Shown here in pieces: positions 57,865 through 64,000 of a stretch of DNA of 64,000 nt. Under the pieces are notes generated by a model. That model was not told the DNA's origin and searched no databases. It was given only the letters and a program-made list of their open reading frames with translations. A program made the translations under genes and the position numbers. The DNA is from Shinella sp. XGS7. GTDB taxonomy: Bacteria > Pseudomonadota > Gammaproteobacteria > Burkholderiales > Burkholderiaceae_C. The DNA is taken from positions 1,515,501 to 1,579,500 of the forward strand of contig NZ_CP084758.1 of assembly GCF_020535565.1 (NCBI RefSeq), written 5' to 3'. Each line of letters opens with the position of its first letter. Position 1 is the stretch's first letter.

Positions 57865-60800
57865 ATGAACGTCACGCCCTCCCTCCCGCTCAGCGACCAA
57901 CCGTCGCCGCCGCCGGCTGCCCGCCCGCGGCGCTTCAGCGGCCGCCATCTGATGCGCCAGATCCTGGCGCCGGTGCTGGTGGTGATGCTGGCCATCGCGC
58001 TGCTGCTGGGCCTCTCGGCCCGCCAGCAGTACCAGCGCGCCGAGCAGGCCCAGGGCCTGGAGATCCGCCGTCAGGCCCAGAGCCTGTGGCTGCGCCTGGC
58101 CGAGGACGAGGGCCGCCGCCTGCGCTGGCTGGCCCAGCAGGCGCGCGAGAACCCGGCCCTGCAGCGCGCCATGCGCGCGGGCGACCGCGCGGCCCTGCAG
58201 GCCGCGGCGCGCGCCGAGTTCGGCACCATGCGCAATGAGTCGGGCCTGAGCCATCTGAGCTTCATCAGCCCGCGCCGCCAGACCCTGCTGCGCCTGCACG
58301 ATCCCGATCGCAGCGGCGACTTCGTCAGCCGCCCGGTGCTGGCCGAGGCTCAGCGTCTGGACGCCCCGGTGGAGGGCTGGGAGCTGGCCTCCACCGGCGT
58401 GCCGGTGCTGCGCCATGTCTCGCCCTGGCGGGTGGACGGCCAGCTCATCGGCTATGTGGAGCTGGGCACCGAGCTGGGCTGGTTTGCCCGCCGCCTGGGC
58501 GATCTGCTCTCGCTGGAGGTGATTGCCGCCCTGCACAAGCGCCAGGGCGATGCCCAGGCCTTTGCCCGCGGCAAGCAGCTGCTGGGCCTGGCCGGCAACT
58601 GGGATGAGCATGCCCAGCTGGTGCTGCTGCACAACAGCCTGCCCGGCCTGCCCCCGGGCCTGCTAGGCCCCTGGGAGCAGCTGGCGGCCCAGGGTGAGGA
58701 CCCCGGCCTGCTGGAGCTGGTGGGCGGCCAGGGCAGCGATGCGCGCAGCTGGCTGGTGAGCCTGCTACCGGTGCACGACCGCCAGGGCCGCGCCCTGGCC
58801 TCGCTGGCTCTGCTGGACGACATCAGCGCCAGCCGTGCCGCCGCGGCGCGGCGCTGGGCCTGGCTGGGCGGCATCTCGGCCCTGCTGATGCTGGCCCTGG
58901 TGGCGGGGCTGTACTGGCGGGTGCGGCATGTGGCGCACACGCTCTCGCATGCCGACCGCGCCCTGCGCGCCAATGATCAGCGCTTTCAGGACTTCGCCAA
59001 CGGCGCCCTGGACTGGTGGTTCTGGGAGCTGGATGCGCAGCTGCGCTTCACCTATGTCTCGCCCAATAGCGAGCCCGTGACCGGCCGCCCGGTGGCCCTG
59101 ATCCTGGGTCGCACCCTGCCCGAGCTGCTGCAGGACCGCGGCATCCCCGTCGCGGCCCAGCTGCAGGCCCTGGCCCTGCGCCAGCCCCTGCAGCAGCTGG
59201 AGTTCCCGCTGGAACAGGTGGACGGCGAGACGCGCTGGATCAAGGTGAGCGGCCTGCCGGTGTTTGCCGAGGACGGCGAGTTCCTGGGCTACCGCGGCAC
59301 CGGCAACAACATCACCGCGCGCAAGCAGGCCGAGCTGGAGCTGCGCCTGGCGGCCACCGCCTTCGAGGCGCAGGAGGGCATGTTCATCACCGATGCGCAG
59401 CGCCGCATCCTGCGGGTGAACAAGGCCTTCAGCCAGATCACCGGCTTCAGCGCCGAGGAGACCCTGGGCCAGACCCCGGCCCTGCTGAGCTCGGGCCGCT
59501 ACCCGGCCAGCTATATCGACGAGATTGCTGCCACCGTGGAGCGCCTGGGGCGCTGGGAGGGCGAGATCCTGAGCCGGCGCAAGAGCGGCGAGATCTACCC
59601 GCAACGCCTGACCCTCTCGGCGGTGCGCGATGCCGACGGGCGGCTCAGCCACTGCGTGGGCCTGTTCAGCGACATCACCGAGCGCAAGGCGGCCGAGGCC
59701 GAGATCCAGCGCCTGGCCTTCTACGACCCGCTCACCGGCCTGCCCAACCGCCGCCTGCTGCTGGACCGCCTGCAGCGCGCCGTGGCCGCGGCCCAGCGCG
59801 GCGACCGCCACGGTGCCCTGCTGCTGATCGACCTGGACAACTTCAAGACCCTGAACGACACCCAGGGCCACGATATGGGCGATCTGCTGCTCAAGCAGGT
59901 GGCCGGCCGCCTGCTGCCCTGCGTGCGCAAGAGCGACACGGTGGCGCGCCTGGGCGGCGACGAGTTCGTCATCATCCTGGACGAGCTCAGCGAGGACGGC
60001 CCCAGCGCCGCGGCCGAGGCCGAGCTGGTGGGCGGCAAGCTGCTCAAGTGCCTGACCGAGGTCTACGAGCTGCCGGAGATGGAGCATCACAGCACGGCCA
60101 GCATCGGCATCGCGCTCTTCGGGCCCGATTGCCAGGGGCTGGAAGAGCTGATGAAGCAGGCCGACCTGGCCATGTACCAGAGCAAGGCGGCGGGTCGCAA
60201 TGCGATCCGCTTCTTCGACCCCGCCATGCAGCGCGCCGCCAGCGAGCGCGCGCGCCTGGACGCCGAGATCCGCCGCGGCCTGCAGCGCGGCGAGTTCCGC
60301 CTCTTCTTCCAGGCCCAGGTGGACCAGCATGGCACGCTCACCGGCGCCGAGGCCCTGCTGCGCTGGCAGCATCCGGAGCGCGGCCTGGTGCCGCCCAGCG
60401 AGTTCATCGGCGCGGCCGAGCAGAGCGGCCTGATCCTGCCCCTGGGTCAGTGGGTGCTGGACGCCGCCTGCCGCCAGCTGGCGAGCTGGGCCCTGCAGCC
60501 CGAGACGGCGCGGCTGAACCTGTCCATCAATGTCTCGGCGCGCCAGTTCCAGCAGGCCGACTTCGTGACCCTGGTGCAGCGCGCGCTGGCGCGCAGCGGC
60601 GCGCCCTCACAGCGCCTGAAGCTGGAGCTCACCGAGAGCCTGCTGATGGACGATGTGGAGGGCGTGATCGCCAAGATGTGCTCGCTGCAGGCCTGCGGCG
60701 TGGGCTTTGCGCTGGACGACTTCGGCATCGGCTACTCCTCGCTGAACTATCTGCGCCGCCTGCCGCTGGAGCAGCTCAAGATCGATCAGAGCTTTGTGCG

Positions 60801-61020
60801 CAATGTGCTGACGCACAAGCACGACGCCGCCATCGTGCGCACCATCGTGGCCCTGGCCCAGAGCCTGGGTCTGGAGGTGCTGGCCGAGGGCGTGGAGACC
60901 GAGGCCCAGCGCGACTTCCTGCTCAGCCAGGGTTGCGCCGCCCACCAGGGCTATCTCTTCAGTCAGCCGGTGCCGCTGGCGGAGTTTGAGCGTCTGACAT
61001 CAGCTCGATCAGCTGCTTGA
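57865..61020 (+). CDS. Membrane GGDEF-EAL c-di-GMP enzyme under riboswitch control
   Basis: A 1051-residue protein. Transmembrane helices at about 33-52 and 332-353 enclose a roughly 275-residue periplasmic sensor, probably a double-Cache domain. Two PAS domains follow (about 370-490 and 495-610), then GGDEF (motif 697-701, RLGGDEF) and EAL (829-831, EALLRW). The EAL domain keeps NVSARQF, LTESLLMDD, DDFGIGYSSL, KIDQSFV and AEGVET, so phosphodiesterase activity is likely; the cyclase motif is intact too. The ATG at 57865 has no purine-rich ribosome site, and the region before it is GC-rich and can pair with the riboswitch stem. It probably turns c-di-GMP sensing back on its own level. The 3' end overlaps a small gene by 62 bp. 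Confidence 0.92.
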   Translation: MNVTPSLPLSDQPSPPPAARPRRFSGRHLMRQILAPVLVVMLAIALLLGLSARQQYQRAEQAQGLEIRRQAQSLWLRLAEDEGRRLRWLAQQARENPALQRAMRAGDRAALQAAARAEFGTMRNESGLSHLSFISPRRQTLLRLHDPDRSGDFVSRPVLAEAQRLDAPVEGWELASTGVPVLRHVSPWRVDGQLIGYVELGTELGWFARRLGDLLSLEVIAALHKRQGDAQAFARGKQLLGLAGNWDEHAQLVLLHNSLPGLPPGLLGPWEQLAAQGEDPGLLELVGGQGSDARSWLVSLLPVHDRQGRALASLALLDDISASRAAAARRWAWLGGISALLMLALVAGLYWRVRHVAHTLSHADRALRANDQRFQDFANGALDWWFWELDAQLRFTYVSPNSEPVTGRPVALILGRTLPELLQDRGIPVAAQLQALALRQPLQQLEFPLEQVDGETRWIKVSGLPVFAEDGEFLGYRGTGNNITARKQAELELRLAATAFEAQEGMFITDAQRRILRVNKAFSQITGFSAEETLGQTPALLSSGRYPASYIDEIAATVERLGRWEGEILSRRKSGEIYPQRLTLSAVRDADGRLSHCVGLFSDITERKAAEAEIQRLAFYDPLTGLPNRRLLLDRLQRAVAAAQRGDRHGALLLIDLDNFKTLNDTQGHDMGDLLLKQVAGRLLPCVRKSDTVARLGGDEFVIILDELSEDGPSAAAEAELVGGKLLKCLTEVYELPEMEHHSTASIGIALFGPDCQGLEELMKQADLAMYQSKAAGRNAIRFFDPAMQRAASERARLDAEIRRGLQRGEFRLFFQAQVDQHGTLTGAEALLRWQHPERGLVPPSEFIGAAEQSGLILPLGQWVLDAACRQLASWALQPETARLNLSINVSARQFQQADFVTLVQRALARSGAPSQRLKLELTESLLMDDVEGVIAKMCSLQACGVGFALDDFGIGYSSLNYLRRLPLEQLKIDQSFVRNVLTHKHDAAIVRTIVALAQSLGLEVLAEGVETEAQRDFLLSQGCAAHQGYLFSQPVPLAEFERLTSARSAA

Positions 61021-61225
61021 CGAAGTCCAGCGCCTCCTCGGGCGTGCCGAAGTAGTACTCGCCGCCCAGGTCGGCGGCGTCGCCGTCCGGCCCGATATGC
61101 ACCACGCTCCAGCCCTCGGCCCCGCCGCCGATGGCGCAGACGCCGAAGCTGCCCGGCGCCAGCTCGCGCGCGCTGCCGCCGGTGACGAAGATGTCGCGGC
61201 CAAGATGGGAGTGGTAGCGTTTCAC
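60959..61225 (-). CDS. 88-residue protein of unknown function
   Basis: A small soluble protein starting at a GTG with AAGGA 6 nt upstream. It shows GRDIFVTGGSARELAPGSFGVC and GWSVVHIGPDGDAADLGGEYYF, alternating strand and turn, then a helical tail (TPEEALDFVKQLIEL). It may be a small alpha/beta domain. I do not recognise the family. The stop codon lies inside the GGDEF-EAL gene, giving a 62-bp convergent overlap. It starts 1 bp after the stop of mltA on the same strand, so the two are probably one transcript. Confidence 0.65.
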   Translation of the reverse strand: MKRYHSHLGRDIFVTGGSARELAPGSFGVCAIGGGAEGWSVVHIGPDGDAADLGGEYYFGTPEEALDFVKQLIELMSDAQTPPAAPAD

Positions 61226-61226
61226 G

Positions 61227-62411
61227 TCAAGTCCTTGGCCAGAGGGCCCAGAGGCGCAGCGGCGCCTTCATGCGCCCGGCCTGGGTCTCGGCCTCGGCGC
61301 CCCAGCCCCAGAAGAAGTCGGCCCGCACCGCGCCCACGATGGCGCTGCCGGTGTCCTGGGCCATCACCAGGCGGCGCAGCGGCGCGCCGGCCGTGGAGAG
61401 GCCGCCGTCCAGCCACAGCGGCGTGCCATAGGGCACGCTGGCGCGGTCCACCGCGATGGAGCGGCCCGGCGTGAGCGGCACGCCCTGGGCGCCGCGCGGC
61501 CCCTGCTCGGGGTCAGGCAAGGGCTCCTCGCGGAAGAAGACATAGCGCGGGTTCTGCCACAGCAGCTCCTGCAGGCGGCCGGGGTTGCGGCGCGCCCAGT
61601 CCTTGATCTGGGGCCAGGAGGCCTCGCCGGGGCGCAGCTCGCCGCGCTCGATCAGCAGCTTGCCGATGGACTGGTAGGGCTGCTCGTTGTGGCCGGCAAA
61701 AGCCAGGCGCTTGAGCACCGGTGGCGCGCCCTCGCTCTCGCGCACCCGCACCCGGCCCGAGCCCTGGATCTGCACCACCAGGGCGTCCAGCGGGTCTTCG
61801 ATATAGAGCAGCTCCTGGGCGCGCAGGCGCTCGCGCTGCTCGGTCTCGATCTGCTGGCGGCTGAAGTAGGGGCGGCGCCGGTTCAGGTCGGGCGGGGCGG
61901 CGTGCAGGGGCACGCGGTAGCCGCCTCCGGGGCGACGCTGGGCGTCCAGCAGGGGCTCGAAGTAGCCGGTCAGCAGGCCCTGGCTCTCGCCTTCCAGGCT
62001 TTCGACGCGATAGGGCTGCAGGTGCTTGATCAGCCAGAGATGGGCTTCCAGATCGTCGGCCGGGGCCTGGCGCGCGGCGCGGGCGCAGAGCTCGGCCCAG
62101 CCCGGCGCCGGGCGCTGGCAGCCGCGCAGCAGGGCGGGCCAGAGCTCGCTGGCGCGGTCCTCGCCCCAGCCGGGCAGCTCGTTCCAGTCCACCGCCACCC
62201 AGCGCGAGCGCTCGCGCTGCAGCACCTGGCGGGCCGCGCCGGTCGGGGTGGTGGCCGCGGTGGTGGCCGGGGCCTGGGCCGCGGGCGGCTGCGGTCGGGC
62301 CGAGGGCGGCAGTTGGGCCGGATCGGGCGGCAGGGGCGTGGTGGAGCAGGCGGCCAGCAGGCCTAGAATCGCCGCCGCCAGCAGGCCAAGCGAGGAGCGC
62401 TGAGACATCAT
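61227..62411 (-). CDS. mltA: Membrane-bound lytic murein transglycosylase A
   Basis: A 394-residue outer-membrane lipoprotein that cleaves peptidoglycan to 1,6-anhydromuropeptides. The lipobox LLAACS places Cys22 as the lipidated residue. A Pro/Ala/Thr-rich linker follows (about 25-60). The MltA domain includes LTGYFEPLLDAQRRPGGGYRVPLH and SIGKLLIERGELRPGEASWP. The 3D (double-psi barrel) domain at the end contains the catalytic Asp motif RRLVMAQDTGSAIVGAVRADFFWG. The start is the ATG at 62411 or 62408; no strong ribosome site is seen. Its start codon overlaps that of a small gene on the plus strand. Confidence 0.94.
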   Translation of the reverse strand: MMSQRSSLGLLAAAILGLLAACSTTPLPPDPAQLPPSARPQPPAAQAPATTAATTPTGAARQVLQRERSRWVAVDWNELPGWGEDRASELWPALLRGCQRPAPGWAELCARAARQAPADDLEAHLWLIKHLQPYRVESLEGESQGLLTGYFEPLLDAQRRPGGGYRVPLHAAPPDLNRRRPYFSRQQIETEQRERLRAQELLYIEDPLDALVVQIQGSGRVRVRESEGAPPVLKRLAFAGHNEQPYQSIGKLLIERGELRPGEASWPQIKDWARRNPGRLQELLWQNPRYVFFREEPLPDPEQGPRGAQGVPLTPGRSIAVDRASVPYGTPLWLDGGLSTAGAPLRRLVMAQDTGSAIVGAVRADFFWGWGAEAETQAGRMKAPLRLWALWPRT

Positions 62412-62538
62412 GGGAATTCTGTTGCTGGAGGCTTTGGGCGCGCTGGCGCTGCTGGTCTTCATTGTCTGGTGGACGATGTTCTCGGGCCGCAAGGGCGGCG
62501 AGCGCCCTCGCGACGAGGATCAGGAGCCTAGGGCTTAG
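62410..62538 (+). CDS. 42-residue single-span membrane protein
   Basis: The ATG at 62410 lies one base inside the mltA start region on the other strand. The protein reads MGILLLEALGALALLVFIVWWTMFSGRKGG and then a charged tail (RPRDEDQEPRA): one N-out helix with a polar C-terminus. GAGGAG is 12 nt upstream. Host-like codon use and the clean membrane helix support a real gene. Its stop overlaps the Gcr-family gene end by 11 bp. The divergent overlap with mltA leaves no separate promoter region between them, so each promoter must lie inside the other gene. Confidence 0.6.
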   Translation: MGILLLEALGALALLVFIVWWTMFSGRKGGERPRDEDQEPRA

Positions 62539-64000
62539 GCACCTCGGCCTCGGTGCGGCGCGGCGGCAGGAAGAAGCTGCGCGGCTGCTCGCGCAGGCGC
62601 CGCCAGATGGCCCCGGTGACGCGTGCCCGGTCAGCCAGCTGGATGCCGCGCGAGCGCAGCGCCACCTTGAAGGCCAGCAGGAAGCTCACCGTGAGGTTGA
62701 GCAGGCCGGTCAGCGGGATGGCGGCCACGCACCACCAGAACTCGGGCTGGCGCAGCACGCCCCAGCCCAGGGCGCCGGCCGCAGCCGCGATCTGGCCGGT
62801 GGACAGGGTGACGTGGCGCACCTCGATGGGCAGGGCGAAGAAGCCCAAGAGAGCCGGCACCAGGCCCAGCATCATGCCCAGCGAGACATTGGCCGCCAGG
62901 CCCGAGATATTGCTGCGCCACCACTGGGCCCAGCGCTGGGCGCGCTGTGCGCCCAGGCGGGCCACGATGCGCGGGTTCCAGGCGATGGCCGCGTCCAGGC
63001 GGTAGAACACAAACCAGTTCTCCACCCAGCCCGCGATCAGGCTGGAGGCGAAGAGCAGCACGCCGGTGAAGGCGGCAAAGAAGACCGTGGGGCCCAGCAG
63101 GGTGAGTGAGTGCAGCACATGCTCGGCATCCTTCACGCCCACCAGGGGCGCGCCGAAGCTCAGCCAGGCCAGCAGCTGCACGATCAGCACCACGGGCGCC
63201 ACCAGGGCCAGATTGCCCACGATGCCCGCCATCTGCGAGCGCAGCAGATGGGCCACCTCGTCCACGAAGTCGTCCAGGCCTTCGTCGTCGCCGATGTCGC
63301 GCAGCTTGGCCGCCATGGCCGGCGCGGTCATGGCGGGCTGCTTGGTGGCCACGGTCCAGTGCAGCAGATGGATGAGCACAAAGCTCAGCGCGTAGTTGGC
63401 GCCGGCCCAGAAGCCGGCCCAGAAGGCCGAGAGCGAGAGCGCCATCACCGCAAATTTCGCGAAGGTGGTGCCCGCGATCACCAGGCCGCCGCCGGCGGCG
63501 CGGCGCAGCATGTCGCGGTACTCGGCGCCGCTGCGGGTGATGTAGTGCTCGCCGGTCTCGGCGCTGCGCTCGGCCACCTTGCGCGCCAGCAGGGAGTAGT
63601 GGCGGGCGAAGAGGGTGCGCAGGCTGCGCCGGGCCTGGACCACGTCCACCAGGCTGGCGGCCAGGCGCAGCAGCTCGCGCTGCGGCTGCTCGGAGACCAG
63701 GCAGTCCAGCAGGGCCTCGGCGCGGCGCAGGCGCGCCAGCAGCTGCTCCACCTCGAACATGATGTCCACCGAGACGCCGTAGTCCTCCAGATGGCGCGGC
63801 ACGCTCTCGGCCGCCTGTCGGCAGCGGTCCAGCAGGGCGCGCAGGTACTGCAGGGCGGGGCGCAGGGCGGCGGCGTCATCGGCCAGCAAGGCCTCGCCGA
63901 AGCGCTCGGTGGCGCCGGGCAGCTGGGCAAAGGGCTGTTGACCCAGCAGGCTTTCGTCCATGCGCAGGCGCAGCGGGCCCGAGAGGCCGGCGGCATGCAC
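62528..64000 (-). CDS. Gcr-family 'site-specific recombinase', 5' truncated
   Basis: A partial gene; 490 residues are visible and it continues past the window's right edge. The N-terminal visible half is helical (QYLRALLDRCRQAAESVPRHL; VEQLLARLRRAEALL). The C-terminal half is an integral membrane part with at least five hydrophobic segments (AVMALSLSAFWAGFWAGANYA; LVAPVVLIVQLLAWLSFGAP; TVFFAAFTGVLLFASSLIAG; LGMMLGLVPALLGFFALPIEV). This matches proteins annotated as 'site-specific recombinase Gcr', though a membrane protein with this layout is unlikely to be a true recombinase. The family is usually about 650-700 residues. The end is convergent with the 42-residue gene. Confidence 0.82.
   Translation of the reverse strand: MHAAGLSGPLRLRMDESLLGQQPFAQLPGATERFGEALLADDAAALRPALQYLRALLDRCRQAAESVPRHLEDYGVSVDIMFEVEQLLARLRRAEALLDCLVSEQPQRELLRLAASLVDVVQARRSLRTLFARHYSLLARKVAERSAETGEHYITRSGAEYRDMLRRAAGGGLVIAGTTFAKFAVMALSLSAFWAGFWAGANYALSFVLIHLLHWTVATKQPAMTAPAMAAKLRDIGDDEGLDDFVDEVAHLLRSQMAGIVGNLALVAPVVLIVQLLAWLSFGAPLVGVKDAEHVLHSLTLLGPTVFFAAFTGVLLFASSLIAGWVENWFVFYRLDAAIAWNPRIVARLGAQRAQRWAQWWRSNISGLAANVSLGMMLGLVPALLGFFALPIEVRHVTLSTGQIAAAAGALGWGVLRQPEFWWCVAAIPLTGLLNLTVSFLLAFKVALRSRGIQLADRARVTGAIWRRLREQPRSFFLPPRRTEAEVPKP

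Noticed and set aside
1-64000. tRNA, rRNA, prophage or insertion sequences
   Set aside because: No cloverleaf, conserved rRNA motif, transposase or phage gene was recognised on reading both strands.

Overview
The window is about 70% GC with very strong codon bias (CTG for Leu, GAG for Glu, GTG/GTC for Val). It carries three PEP-CTERM proteins, a TctC/Bug-type binding protein, a fused indolepyruvate:ferredoxin oxidoreductase, SlyX, DUF2164, DUF2167 and a Gcr-type 'site-specific recombinase'. Together these suggest a free-living betaproteobacterium of the Burkholderiales, probably the Roseateles/Rubrivivax/Sphaerotilaceae group. That placement is an inference from gene content and codon style. 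No rRNA, tRNA, CRISPR array, insertion sequence or phage was recognised.

Layout. 0-12.9 kb: a small envelope/redox operon, a DsbA-like/MBL-fold pair facing a LysR gene across a large palindrome, a PAS-PAS-GAF-GGDEF-EAL protein, a secreted M16 peptidase, a degenerate Mrr-type membrane protein and a LysR/Bug pair. 12.9-19.5 kb: a PEP-CTERM SGNH-type protein coupled to a lipoprotein hydrolase, then a complete TRAP transporter. 19.5-24 kb: TPR-GGDEF, a chemoreceptor and a DUF2167 protein. 24-34.7 kb: indolepyruvate oxidoreductase facing an Lrp-type regulator, an EamA exporter coupled to a small metzincin-like protease, a flavin reductase, an FAH-family protein, an AraC regulator and a GH18 chitinase. 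35.3-41.3 kb: a dipeptide-type ABC transporter operon plus a GST gene. Its DNA alternates in blocks between the host codon style and a rhizobial-looking style. 41-49.4 kb: a TAXI-type binding protein, a PEP-CTERM protein, methylglyoxal synthase, a cupin, a B12-type radical SAM protein, a GST and an aldo/keto reductase. 49.4-50.9 kb: a lower-GC islet with DUF2971 and HNH genes. 50.9-64 kb: a P-type ATPase, SlyX, sodC flanked by a perfect 72-bp direct repeat, a PEP-CTERM protein, a GNAT, a haloacid dehalogenase, a c-di-GMP riboswitch in front of a GGDEF-EAL protein, MltA, and the 3' part of the Gcr-family gene.

Themes. There are three c-di-GMP enzymes; one sits behind a GEMM-I riboswitch, so its synthesis probably responds to its own product or substrate. 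Several uptake systems for small organic acids and peptides (TRAP, TAXI, Bug, Dpp), amino-acid catabolism and a chitinase fit an opportunistic heterotroph. Translationally coupled gene pairs with ATGA-type overlaps are common.

Most unusual points: (1) the mosaic codon usage of the dpp-gst block and the antisense read-through tail of the neighbouring TAXI gene; (2) the GEMM-I riboswitch with a possible alternative pairing near the start codon; (3) the 72-bp repeat bracketing sodC and its 22/23-bp junction match to a third site; (4) the DUF2971 gene bracketed by an 11-bp inverted repeat; (5) a 42-codon membrane-protein gene whose start codon overlaps that of mltA on the other strand. I did not find a clear new defence or biosynthetic system.
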